A DNA stretch of 35,157 bases. Origin: an uncultured Clostridia bacterium. Lineage in GTDB: Bacteria > Bacillota > Clostridia > Christensenellales > CAG-314. The stretch lies in assembly GCA_947624235.1 (NCBI GenBank), contig CANQJK010000013.1, positions 1-35,157 on the forward strand, given 5' to 3'. The stretch's first letter is position 1. Every line of letters begins with the position of its first letter. The notes beneath the pieces are model-generated. The model saw nothing but the letters and a program-made list of their open reading frames with translations. It was not told where the DNA came from and searched no databases. Position numbers and translations under genes: made by a program. Below are positions 1 to 7,826 of the stretch, one piece after another.

Positions 1-239
1 GGCATCAGATAAGCATAAAATACTTCCGAACGAAGTGCCCGAAAGTATTTTCGCGTATTCTCAAAATCAAGGCGCAGAGCCACCATTTAATATTTGCAAA
101 CACGGCTTTTTTCGTTTGTCTTGTTGACCAATAGCCCGCAAAGCGATGTTTTGTTTGCAATTTCATTTGTGATATTGCTTGTTTACTCTTCTGCCGTCAA
201 TTTGTCGCCCGTAATTTGGCGTGCAAATATTCGTTTTGT
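1..239. other. left-edge spacer, no gene supported
   Basis: This stretch lies downstream of the minus-strand zinc-ribbon gene. I see no convincing gene. A 9-bp inverted repeat (AAAATACTT at 17-25, AAGTATTTT at 43-51) could form a hairpin, but no U-tract makes it a clear terminator. Reading past the stop codon of the neighbouring gene gives 18 further open codons before a second stop, which may be chance or a decayed tail. Confidence 0.5.
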
Positions 240-1853
240 TTATAGCCGTATTTGCATAGCAGGCACCACACCGTTAGAAACATAATTAACGCTTTCATTG
301 ACAATAACTTGCCCATAGGTATTTATACTATACGCTTGATAACCATTATTGCGATTAGGCGAACGCAACCACCACCAACCGCACCCTTTGTAGATGCTGT
401 TTTTCGAATAAACGTAGGCACCCTGACATTGAGCATAGGGAGTAGTTTTCAATCGGCGCGCTGTGTCGTAGGCTGAATATGATGCGTCAAATCCATAGTC
501 GTAACACAAAACTTCGCTGTAACTGAGCAAGAATACGTTGTCAATCGTGTCGTCATCGGCATGCGTTTTGCTGTTGTTTGCAATTGTGATAATGCGGTCG
601 TCTACCGATGTTTTTAATATGTTTTGCTTGTTAAATTTGTCGAATGCTGTGTTATAGAAAGTGTCGTTCAACCAAACCCGAATGTCGCTGTGCGCGTAGT
701 TATTGGGGCTAATAGTATTTTCGTCTATGGAGCTATATTTAGCATCAAAATGCTGACCGTCTATTATAAGATCTGCCATGATAAGCGCTTTATCGTTTTC
801 CTGTTTGAGTATCCGCCAAGTAATTGGCTCCCATTTGAACCAATACACCGTATTGGCGCTGTAACCGTTGTTGTGTTGATTGCCATTGCTTGTGCTACTG
901 CTATAAATTGCGTAACGTGGACGGTAACTCGTAAAATATACGCCACGATATTTTGCACCTTGGTAATCTACATCAATGTACCACATATAACCTTGAACGC
1001 TTCCGTCAATGTAATATCCGTAATCCGTCCAACCATTAGAAATATCTTTTGACGGTAGTTTGTTTCCTATTTCTTCGTTGAGGTCGAGCTTGAGCGCCTC
1101 ATCCTTTACTTCGCTTTGCGGATAGCTACCAAAAGTCATTTTAGGCTTCGGCTGGCGAGGTTTGGACGTATCGATTTGTTCCTGACGTGGCAACTGTCCG
1201 AACTTATTTGTAAAAAACATTGCCACCGCCTGCAAAAACGCGAACACAACGGTGAGAGCAATTACCACGGCAACAAAATTTCCGTTAAGGTCATCAAACC
1301 CTTCCGTAAACTCTTTCTGTTTGAAAGAAAAGACCACTGTGCAGACAATTACCGCAAGGTACAACACGAAACTTGCAATTTGACATTTTTTTTGGGCGCG
1401 AACGCTTCCCCGCCATTGTACAAAAGCATATGCAAAAGCGTACACATCGGCAATGACCGCAACTGCGATCAATACATATGTCATGGTAAACAAATCGCTC
1501 ATCGTTTCGTCTTTCAACACATTGTACAGATTGGTATCTTCTGTGAAAAAGCCGTCCCCGTTGATTACATTACTTGCGTAAAACGCCCACAGCAAAACCG
1601 CCCAAAGCACAAAAAGCACCACGGGTACATACCGCAACAGTTTGCGCCAATTAAAATTGACGGCAACTGTGGCGGTATTTGTTGTTGGGCGCACTTGCTC
1701 ATTGAGATTGCAACCGCAATTCGAGCAAAATTTCGCTCCCTTTTTCAATTCGTTTCCACAGCGCGGACAAACCGACTTGCCACTTACAGCCGTTCCGCAC
1801 TCGGGACAGAATTTCCCTTCAAATTCCGTTCCGCATTTTGCGCATTTGTTCAT
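240..1853 (-). CDS. double zinc-ribbon membrane protein with DUF6273-like C-terminal domain
   Basis: The protein has 537 residues. Two zinc ribbons open it, with CxxC pairs at Cys4/Cys7, Cys16/Cys19, Cys29/Cys32 and Cys43/Cys46. About four hydrophobic segments follow (near 75-95, 122-150, 160-185 and 200-225), then a large domain. The C-terminal part has the hallmarks of DUF6273: WEPITWRIL, HSDIRVWLN, and near the end WWLRSPN and GVVPAMQI. The start is the ATG at 1853 because CGAAGGAGGT lies at 1861-1870; a longer in-frame start upstream has no such site. The function of this family is not established; a sensory or surface role is a guess. The gene stands alone behind a sigma-A promoter and a structured leader, so its expression is probably regulated at the RNA level. 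The family call is by motif only. Confidence 0.72.
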   Translation of the reverse strand: MNKCAKCGTEFEGKFCPECGTAVSGKSVCPRCGNELKKGAKFCSNCGCNLNEQVRPTTNTATVAVNFNWRKLLRYVPVVLFVLWAVLLWAFYASNVINGDGFFTEDTNLYNVLKDETMSDLFTMTYVLIAVAVIADVYAFAYAFVQWRGSVRAQKKCQIASFVLYLAVIVCTVVFSFKQKEFTEGFDDLNGNFVAVVIALTVVFAFLQAVAMFFTNKFGQLPRQEQIDTSKPRQPKPKMTFGSYPQSEVKDEALKLDLNEEIGNKLPSKDISNGWTDYGYYIDGSVQGYMWYIDVDYQGAKYRGVYFTSYRPRYAIYSSSTSNGNQHNNGYSANTVYWFKWEPITWRILKQENDKALIMADLIIDGQHFDAKYSSIDENTISPNNYAHSDIRVWLNDTFYNTAFDKFNKQNILKTSVDDRIITIANNSKTHADDDTIDNVFLLSYSEVLCYDYGFDASYSAYDTARRLKTTPYAQCQGAYVYSKNSIYKGCGWWWLRSPNRNNGYQAYSINTYGQVIVNESVNYVSNGVVPAMQIRL

Positions 1854-2045
1854 AAAAATAACCTCCTTCGGTAAATTGTGTAACAAAAAAAGTGCCGTCC
1901 CTACCGAAACGGCACTTGTAGATGCGTGTCTCGATAGTTACCACACTACATCAATCATCGGTAATCGAACACAATGAAGTAAGACACACTTATCTACCGA
2001 AGTATAGTGTGTTCGATTGTACCGAATATTCAGATGTAATGTGGT
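1854..2045 (-). promoter_or_regulatory. long structured 5' leader, candidate riboregulator of unknown class
   Basis: The leader is about 190 nt and begins at the predicted transcription start. It folds into one long stem: 2033-2045 pairs with 1940-1952 (13 bp, one G-U), 2020-2025 with 1958-1963 (6 bp), and 2008-2017 with 1964-1973 (10 bp). The apical part can refold as ACACACT with AGTGTGT around a C(UUCG)G tetraloop, which competes with the 10-bp stem. An intrinsic terminator and the start codon follow. This layout is typical of attenuation. I do not recognise the class: no T-box motif or familiar riboswitch core is evident. Confidence 0.6.
1885..1917 (-). terminator. intrinsic terminator inside the leader (candidate attenuator)
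   Basis: On the minus strand a 9-bp perfect stem (AAGTGCCGT with ACGGCACTT, outermost pairs shared with the tail) is followed by seven T. It sits between the promoter at 2052-2080 and the ribosome binding site at 1861-1870, so it would stop transcription before the gene. Its loop carries TTCGGTA, which is perfectly complementary to TACCGAA immediately before the Shine-Dalgarno sequence. Confidence 0.75.
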
Positions 2046-2051
2046 GATTGT

Positions 2052-2080
2052 ATTTTACACCAATAACGGCACCCTGTCAA
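2052..2080 (-). promoter_or_regulatory. sigma-A promoter of the zinc-ribbon gene
   Basis: On the minus strand TTGACA (2075-2080) and TAAAAT (2052-2057) are separated by exactly 17 nt. The predicted start near 2045 coincides with the first base of the long leader stem. Confidence 0.8.
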
Positions 2081-2350
2081 CATCGCACAAAATATTGACA
2101 ACAAAAAAAGTATCGCGCACAAAAAATCAGCGTATAAAACCTGACTTGGGACATTGATTTTCAAATACGATATTGCAAATTTGTAATCGAAAGCAAGTAA
2201 TGCGCTTTGATAAAAACATTTTCAAAAAACACAAAAAAATTGTACAGCAAGCGATCGAACCGCGTTTTTTACCCTTTAATTACAAAGGAAAAACTGTCGT
2301 TTATGCAAAACTCTGAGAGAAATGTTGGGGTATTGCGGTAAATTGGGCAT

Positions 2351-2393
2351 AAAAAAAGTCCCCCAACCACGAAATGTTGTAATCGAGAGGCTT
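2351..2393 (-). terminator. terminator of the six-tRNA operon
   Basis: Just after tRNA-Tyr on the minus strand, AAGCCTCTCGATTAC pairs with GTGGTTGGGGGACTT. Fourteen of fifteen positions pair, with several G-U wobbles, and seven T follow. Part of this region also belongs to a dispersed repeat (2311-2330). Confidence 0.7.
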
Positions 2394-2394
2394 T

Positions 2395-2479
<85 letters not shown>

Positions 2480-2500
2480 AAAATGTATCTTCTAAAAAAA

Positions 2501-2577
2501 TGGAGCTGGTGAACGGAATCGAACCATCAACCTATTGATTACAAATCAATTGCTCTGCCTGATTGAGCTACACCAGC
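2501..2577 (-). tRNA. tRNA-Thr (TGT)
   Basis: The acceptor GCTGGTG pairs with CACCAGC. The anticodon loop TTTGTAA gives TGT. The T-arm GGTTCGATTCC is normal and CCA is encoded. Confidence 0.95.
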
Positions 2578-2597
2578 ACTATTTATTTTCCACAATG

Positions 2598-2673
2598 TGG
2601 TGCTTCGGGGCGGAATCGAACCACCGACACGGGGATTTTCAGTCCCCTGCTCTACCTACTGAGCTACCGAAGC
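2598..2673 (-). tRNA. tRNA-Phe (GAA)
   Basis: The acceptor GCTTCGG pairs with CCGAAGC. The anticodon loop CTGAAAA gives GAA. CCA is encoded. Confidence 0.95.
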
Positions 2674-2680
2674 AAAACAT

Positions 2681-2757
2681 TGGCGACCCGGAAGGGGCTC
2701 GAACCCTCGACCTCCAGCGTGACAGGCTGGCGTACTAACCATCTGTACTACCGGGCC
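2681..2757 (-). tRNA. tRNA-Asp (GTC)
   Basis: The acceptor GGCCCGG pairs with CCGGGTC (one wobble). The anticodon is GTC, the discriminator is G as expected for Asp, and CCA is encoded. Confidence 0.95.
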
Positions 2758-2777
2758 ATAGAAATATGTTTTGCATT

Positions 2778-2854
2778 TGGTGGGCCTTCAGGGACTTGAA
2801 CCCCGGACCGATCGGTTATGAGCCGACTGCTCTGACCAACTGAGCTAAAGGCCC
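2778..2854 (-). tRNA. tRNA with CAT anticodon (elongator Met or Ile2)
   Basis: The acceptor GGGCCTT pairs with AAGGCCC, the anticodon loop CTCATAA gives CAT, and CCA is encoded. The normal first acceptor pair argues against initiator tRNA. The sequence alone does not separate elongator Met from lysidine-modified Ile2; the GGNCCTTTAGCTCAG start resembles Ile2 genes of Firmicutes as much as Met. Confidence 0.9.
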
Positions 2855-2876
2855 AAAATCGTTGCAAGCGTATATT

Positions 2877-2953
2877 TGGTCGGGGCGACAGGATTTGAAC
2901 CTGCGACCCCATGGTCCCAAACCATGTGCGCTACCAAACTGCGCTACACCCCG
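2877..2953 (-). tRNA. tRNA-Pro (TGG)
   Basis: The acceptor CGGGGTG pairs with CGCCCCG, the anticodon loop TTTGGGA gives TGG, and CCA is encoded. It is the first tRNA of the cluster. Confidence 0.95.
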
Positions 2954-2976
2954 ATGTGTGTCACATCAGCTTTTTC

Positions 2977-3005
2977 ATATTACAATATTTTGAGTTTTAT
3001 GTCAA
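2977..3005 (-). promoter_or_regulatory. sigma-A promoter of the tRNA operon
   Basis: On the minus strand TTGACA (3000-3005) and TAATAT (2977-2982) are 17 nt apart, upstream of tRNA-Pro. No other promoter is needed for the six closely spaced tRNAs. Confidence 0.85.
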
Positions 3006-3206
3006 CTTTTTTGCGGTGGTTTTTTTGCGAAAAATTAAAATTTGCAATTGTTAAAGTTTGTGGCGCGGTTGTTTGACCAAACTTTGACAAATTTAAGCAG
3101 GGCGACAAAGGCGAACAAACGGCTTCGACAATATTCAAAAGCAAACTACAAAACAATACAAAAGCACACAACCCCTTGGCACTACAATTGTACGCGGAGG
3201 CAAACA

Positions 3207-3512
3207 ATGGAACTTTATACCAATTTTGAGGGATCAACAATGATTTTTAGCTTGGTGGGAGAGTTGGATGAGCACTCGGCAAGTTTTGTACGCCGAAAAA
3301 TGGACGAATACATCGAAAACAACGATTTTGACGCCGTTGTGTTGGATCTGAACAAACTGTCTTTTATGGATTCGACGGGCATAGGCGTTGTGATAGGCAG
3401 ATACAAACTTCTGCAAAAAAAGCGCAAAAAAATGTATGTGCGCAACCCTTCTGCCACCGTGGACAAAATTTTCAACATGTCCGGAATGTACGGAATAATA
3501 TCTAAAATATAA
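3207..3512 (+). CDS. spoIIAA: anti-sigma-F factor antagonist SpoIIAA
   Basis: This is a 101-residue STAS-domain protein. In the family, dephosphorylated SpoIIAA binds SpoIIAB and frees sigma-F in the forespore. The phosphorylation motif DSTGIG is intact, with the target serine at Ser56. The start is the ATG at 3207, six bases after GGAGG at 3196-3200; the open frame extends upstream to 3042, but that part has no site and no family resemblance. It heads the classic spoIIAA-spoIIAB-sigF operon. A sigma-H promoter would be expected, but I could not identify one with confidence. Confidence 0.95.
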   Translation: MELYTNFEGSTMIFSLVGELDEHSASFVRRKMDEYIENNDFDAVVLDLNKLSFMDSTGIGVVIGRYKLLQKKRKKMYVRNPSATVDKIFNMSGMYGIISKI

Positions 3513-3532
3513 ATAATTACGAGGTTAATTTT

Positions 3533-3955
3533 ATGTCTACAACAAACAAAATGACACTTACCATAGAGGCAAAATCACAAAACGAAAGCTTTGCCCGTAG
3601 CGTTGTGGCGGCGTTTTTTATACAAATCAACCCCACGCTCGAACAGGTAGAGGATATCAAAACTGCCGTATCCGAAGCCGTCACAAACTGCATTGTCCAT
3701 GCCTACGACGGTGCTCAACAAGGGGAGATACGTATTGCCTGCGTGCTGACGGAGGACACCATTACGGTGGAAATTTGCGACTTCGGCAAGGGGATAGAAA
3801 ACGTAGAACAGGCAATGAAGCCCTTTTACACCACGGTGGCGACGGGCGAACGCTCGGGCATGGGATTTACCGTTATGCAGGCATTTTGCGACAGCGTCAA
3901 CGTGACGTCGCAAAAGGGCTTGACCGTGGTAAAACTTACAAAAAAAGTTGCATGA
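3533..3955 (+). CDS. spoIIAB: anti-sigma-F factor / serine kinase SpoIIAB
   Basis: The 140-residue protein is a GHKL-fold ATPase-kinase. In the family it holds sigma-F inactive and phosphorylates SpoIIAA. The N-box EAVTNCIVHAYDG carries Asn52. The G1 box DFGKG (83-87) and the G2 box GERSGMGF (105-112) are present. It begins 20 bp after spoIIAA behind GAGGT at 3521-3525. The length matches the family. It may also bind sigma-G from this window, as in other sporeformers (inference). Confidence 0.95.
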   Translation: MSTTNKMTLTIEAKSQNESFARSVVAAFFIQINPTLEQVEDIKTAVSEAVTNCIVHAYDGAQQGEIRIACVLTEDTITVEICDFGKGIENVEQAMKPFYTTVATGERSGMGFTVMQAFCDSVNVTSQKGLTVVKLTKKVA

Positions 3956-3964
3956 GGATGCAAT

Positions 3965-4684
3965 ATGCTGAGTCACGAAGAGACAATGGCGCTGATAGCG
4001 CTGGCACAACAGGGTGACGAAAACGCCACCACCGTGTTGTTGACGGAAAATGCACCGCTACTCAAAAGCATAATCAAGCGGTATCTCGGCAAACACATCG
4101 AATACGACGATCTGTATCAGATCGCCAGTATCGGCTTGCTCAAATCCATCAAAAACTTTTCTTACGAACACAACGTGAGGTTTTCCACCTATGCCGTGCC
4201 CATGATCTTGGGGGAAATAAAGCGGTACATGCGCGACGACGGATACCTCAAAGTGTCCCGTTCGATAAAAAGCCTTTCTTCCAAAATATCCAAGTACATC
4301 GACGAGCAGGTGCAAACGGGCAACGAACCCACCGTTGAACAGATAGCGCAACATTTCGGCGTAGAACCAACCGACGTGATCTTTGCAATGGACGCGACAA
4401 AAATGCCCGTGTCTCTATACGAAAAGGCAAACGACTCCGACGGAAAACAAACGGAACTTATCGAACATCTTCCCACAGACGAGGACAAAAAGATGTTGGA
4501 CAAGCTTATCCTCAAAGATATGTTGGGCAAGCTGTCTCCGCGAGAGCAAAAAATCGTCGTGTTGCGCTACTTTCGCGATATGACGCAGGGAGAAATTGCG
4601 CGAAAATTGGGCGTGTCACAGGTTCAAGTTTCCCGACTGGAAAACAAAATTTTGAAAAAACTACGCGATCTGTACAACGAATGA
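3965..4684 (+). CDS. sigF: sporulation sigma factor sigma-F
   Basis: This 239-residue sigma-70 family factor is the early forespore sigma. Region 2 is clear (DDLYQIASIGLLKSI, then VRFSTYAVPMILGEIKRY), and the C-terminal helix-turn-helix reads MTQGEIARKLGVSQVQVSRL. It starts 9 bp after spoIIAB and ends the operon. The residue at the position that separates sigma-F from sigma-G in Bacillus is Glu28 here, as expected for sigma-F. It would be expected to transcribe sigG, which has a matching promoter at 14418-14447. Confidence 0.96.
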   Translation: MLSHEETMALIALAQQGDENATTVLLTENAPLLKSIIKRYLGKHIEYDDLYQIASIGLLKSIKNFSYEHNVRFSTYAVPMILGEIKRYMRDDGYLKVSRSIKSLSSKISKYIDEQVQTGNEPTVEQIAQHFGVEPTDVIFAMDATKMPVSLYEKANDSDGKQTELIEHLPTDEDKKMLDKLILKDMLGKLSPREQKIVVLRYFRDMTQGEIARKLGVSQVQVSRLENKILKKLRDLYNE

Positions 4685-4764
4685 GCACACTTCTTCAACC
4701 GTCTCAAATTTGTTATATAACGTTGTTTTATAACATATTTTGCATACTATTAGTGACATAGTAT

Positions 4765-4792
4765 TTGATAAAACGCCGATTTTTGTTATAAT
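4765..4792 (+). promoter_or_regulatory. orphan sigma-A-like promoter in the sigF-spoIVA gap
   Basis: TTGATA (4765-4770) and TATAAT (4787-4792) have a 16-nt spacer. The predicted start near 4799 points at the hairpin at 4843-4886, giving a transcript of about 90 nt with no open frame. It is either a small RNA promoter or chance in AT-rich sequence. Confidence 0.4.
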
Positions 4793-4842
4793 CGACTAAA
4801 ATTGCTATATAAAGTTAAAAAAACTATATAACGAAACCCCTA

Positions 4843-4886
4843 TTACAAAACACACCTCGAAGCAAAATTCGAAGTGTGTTTTGTAA
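4843..4886. terminator. hairpin between convergent sigF and spoIVA
   Basis: Two 19-nt arms (4843-4861 and 4868-4886) pair with a single mismatch around a 6-nt loop. TTTTGTAA closes the arm on both strands. It lies between two converging genes, so a bidirectional terminator is the simplest reading, although there is no pure U-run beyond the stem. Confidence 0.6.
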
Positions 4887-4945
4887 ATTGGGGAGAACAA
4901 CATTTGTTGGTCGCTGCGCAAAACCGATTTGAGCAAGCAAACCTG

Positions 4946-6406
4946 TCACAGTATCAGGCAGAACAATCCGCCTCGGTTTTCATTGACGATCTTGCCCAGC
5001 GTTTTGGTGAGCTTTTGCTTGACCTCTACGGGGACTGCACTGCACTTTCCTTCCAAGCCTTCTTTTGCCAAACCTGCCATGGTTTTGCCGAACATATTCG
5101 TGTTCCATATCGCGTCGGGATTTTGCTTGTACTCGGCAAGCAAGTACTGACTTTGCTGTTCCGTGCCCACCATTGGGCTGACTTCCGTTTGAACGTCCAC
5201 CCTGATGATGTGATAACTCGGCGAGGTGGCTTTGAGTCGCACGCCGTAAATACTGCCCTGCTTTACCATTTCCGGTTCGTTTAGCGTCATTTTGTCCGCT
5301 TGCGGATACACAATTCCGTACCCGTTGGCGTCCGCTTCGTCCAAGGCGTCTTTCATCGATTCGAAACGCGCCTTTGCATAGGACGCCGATGTCACAAAAC
5401 TCATCAGGCTGTACTCGTCGCTGATTTCCATTTGCGCTTCTTCGCTGAGCACCTTGAAGAACAGATCGGGCGCAGGTTCAAGCCGATAATTTGCCACGCC
5501 GTTGCCCATATCCAAATCGCCTACTTCGGCGCTGTCCACAAACTCGCAGTCGTCAAACGCGCCTATCATCTTGTCTGCGTCCTTCATTTTGCAGATGTCG
5601 GCGCACCGCTGTTTTATCTTGTCCACAATGCCCGTGATGACCTTGTTGTCCTTTTCCAGAGCGCGCATCCACAGCGGAAGATCGAAGGCAAGGCGACGCA
5701 CAGGAAATTCTTTGAGAATACTTTGCAACACCCCTTCCAACTCAGTATTGTCGGCGCTTTGCACGTTGAGAGGAATTACCGCAACGCCGTATTTTTCCTG
5801 CAAGGCAAGGCACAGTTCCTTTACGCGTTCGGACGCGGGCGACGTGCAATTGAGCACAACTACAAAGGGCTTTCCCGCGTTTTTAAGCTCGCGCACAACG
5901 CGCTCCTCCGCAGAAATGTAACTTTGACGGGGTATTTCGCCGATACTGCCGTCCGTCGTGACTACAATTGCGACGGTCGAATGTTCCGTTGCCACCTTTT
6001 GCGTGCCTATTTCGGCGGCCTTTTCGAACGGGATAGGTTCCGTAGACCAGGGAGTATTGACAAGACGCATTTTGTCCCCCTCCAAATGCCCCTCCGCGCC
6101 CTCTACAAGGTAGCCCACGCAATCGATGAGCCGAACATTGGCAACCGCCTTGTCGTTTAGCGTAAGGCGAACGGCTGTGTTGGGCACAAATTTGGGCTGA
6201 GTGGTCATTATCGTTTTGCCGTCCGCCGACTGCGGAAGCTCGTCCGTTGCGCGTTGACGCTCGTTTTTGTCGGCGATATTAGGCAAGATCAACTTTGTCA
6301 TAAAGTTGGTGACGAAAGTCGATTTTCCGCTTCGCACAGGTCCCACTACGCCAATGTAAATATCGCCGTTTGTCCTTTCGGATATATCCTGATAAATGTT
6401 GTTCAT
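4946..6406 (-). CDS. spoIVA: spore coat morphogenetic ATPase SpoIVA
   Basis: The protein has 486 residues, close to the usual ~492. SpoIVA polymerises on the forespore surface using ATP and forms the base of the spore coat, anchored by SpoVM. The N-terminus has the family hallmark ERTNGDIYIGVVGPVRSGKS with a Walker A motif GPVRSGKST at 22-30. The ATG at 6406 is chosen because GGAGGGAG ends two bases before it; an in-frame TTG at 6418 lacks support. It converges on sigF. Its partner SpoVM is encoded at 32415-32495 in the same window. Confidence 0.96.
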   Translation of the reverse strand: MNNIYQDISERTNGDIYIGVVGPVRSGKSTFVTNFMTKLILPNIADKNERQRATDELPQSADGKTIMTTQPKFVPNTAVRLTLNDKAVANVRLIDCVGYLVEGAEGHLEGDKMRLVNTPWSTEPIPFEKAAEIGTQKVATEHSTVAIVVTTDGSIGEIPRQSYISAEERVVRELKNAGKPFVVVLNCTSPASERVKELCLALQEKYGVAVIPLNVQSADNTELEGVLQSILKEFPVRRLAFDLPLWMRALEKDNKVITGIVDKIKQRCADICKMKDADKMIGAFDDCEFVDSAEVGDLDMGNGVANYRLEPAPDLFFKVLSEEAQMEISDEYSLMSFVTSASYAKARFESMKDALDEADANGYGIVYPQADKMTLNEPEMVKQGSIYGVRLKATSPSYHIIRVDVQTEVSPMVGTEQQSQYLLAEYKQNPDAIWNTNMFGKTMAGLAKEGLEGKCSAVPVEVKQKLTKTLGKIVNENRGGLFCLIL

Positions 6407-6432
6407 ATCTCCCTCCAAAATACGTTTGGTAA

Positions 6433-6455
6433 AGTATATGAAGGAAGTTGCTCAC
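6433..6455 (-). promoter_or_regulatory. possible sigma-E promoter of spoIVA
   Basis: The minus strand has CATATACT at 6433-6440, close to the sigma-E -10 consensus CATACANT and 27 nt before the start codon. The -35 side is poor (best match TCTATGT-like). It is suggested mainly because spoIVA is sigma-E controlled in known sporeformers. Confidence 0.3.
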
Positions 6456-6506
6456 ATAGAACAAAAAGGGTAATACGTTAAATAAAGTGACAAATGATCA
6501 AAAATT

Positions 6507-7635
6507 TCAACTGTTCAAAAGGTTGTAAAGCGTCTGTTCAAAGTTGTATTTTTCCATAAGCGCGCGTATAGCAGGGGCATTGCGCATTGCTTTCGTGTGA
6601 GTTTTGACGCACCTCAACATCAAATTTTTGGGAGAATGTGCCAGATCCACAAATTCCATCACGTCCACTTTGTAGCCGTGATCTTCAAGGAGCATAGCCC
6701 TGATGGAATCCGTCAACAGCGCAGAAACGCGTTCTTTGACAATGCCATATTTCAACAAGATGTCGAGATCTCCCTGACCTTTGCGTACGGTGCTGTTTAT
6801 CTCGTGCTGACCATGGGACGGAAAAAATATACGGCACATTGTGTTTTATTGCAAAGTTGAGCGCATAGTCGGTAGCCGTATCGCAGGCATGCAACGAAAG
6901 AACGGCGTCGATGTGCTCGTCGTACAGCTTGTCCTTGGACACGTCGGCAACTTCAAATTGCAGGTTTTCGTATCCGTATTTGCGAGCGAGCGCATTGCAG
7001 TTGGCAACGACGTCGGCTTTGAGGTCGTAACCGATGATGCGAGCGTCGATGTTGCGTACGTTTACCAAATAATGATATACAATAAACGTCAAATAGGATT
7101 TTCCGCAACCGAAGTCTAACAACGTCAATTTTCCGCTATGCGCTGAGAGCACGTCGTCCACTATTTCGACAAATCTGTTTATTTGCTTGAATTTGTCGTA
7201 CATGCCCACGACGACCTTGCCCTCTTTGGTAAAAATGCCCAGATCCACCATTGCAGGCACATCGTCGCCCTCATTCAAAATGTATTTTTTCTGCCTGTTA
7301 TTGGAGCGCGCAATGGGCGTTTTGGGCGGAGTCGTTTTTTCAAAACGCGTCGTTTTGCCCTTTTCGGAAGTAAGATAGGTGACGTCTTTGTCCTTCATCA
7401 CAATGCAAATTTGCTTATATTTGCCCACGATATTGACGTCCACCCACTTTTCAAGATCGTTCACCGCTATGTTTTCGTGGAAAACCTGCGTTGAAGAAAA
7501 CATTTCCGCCTGAAAATGCGGTTCACCGCCGAGCTGAACGGGGCGCAACACGACCTTGCGATACTTGCCCTGTTTCAAAGGGTTGCTGGCAACTATCTTT
7601 ATTATGTCTTTGCACTGTTCAAGCTCTTTTATCAT
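6507..7635 (-). pseudogene. SAM-dependent methyltransferase, frameshifted in the PCCQHE motif
   Basis: Two overlapping frames make up one protein of about 376 residues if repaired. The first frame (from ATG 7635, behind AAGGAAG) carries the SAM-binding motif TLLDFGCGKSYLTF and LSLHACDTATDYAL, then reaches FSVP and shifts. The second frame resumes with QHEINSTV and runs to LYNLLNS at 6507. Relatives read SVPCCQHE at this place; here 4 nt stand between the Pro and Gln codons instead of 6, so two bases are missing near 6809-6814 (for example CT from TGCTGT). Family knowledge suggests a class I RNA or protein methyltransferase of unknown substrate. Either the gene is broken or the assembly has an error; the downstream frame shows no other damage, which favours a recent event or an error. 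Confidence 0.75.
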
Positions 7636-7740
7636 TTTTGCTTCCTTTAATTAAAGTTATATCGCGCCCTATCGCCTATTCATCACCACCGGACGACGTA
7701 ACGCCAAATATCACGCGCCGTTAAACAAAAAAGCGTCTTT

Positions 7741-7788
7741 TGTTGAGGCAAAAATCATTAAAAGATAAATCTGTTTGCCTCAAACAAT
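7741..7788 (-). terminator. hairpin downstream of plsY
   Basis: TTGTTGAGGCAAA (7741-7753) pairs with TTTGCCTCAAACAA (7775-7788), one bulged base, around a 21-nt loop. It lies 38 bp after the plsY stop. There is no strong U-tract, so termination is only likely. Confidence 0.45.
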
Positions 7789-7826
7789 TTGACCTTTGAG
7801 TGGTCAAACCAAAGAGTATCTTGTGG

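Noticed and set aside
94..285. A 63-codon plus-strand protein at the left edge
   Set aside because: No ribosome binding site, and it overlaps the end of the zinc-ribbon gene in antisense.
1854..2045. T-box riboswitch
   Set aside because: The conserved T-box sequence and specifier loop are not visible, and the gene is not an aminoacyl-tRNA synthetase or amino-acid gene.
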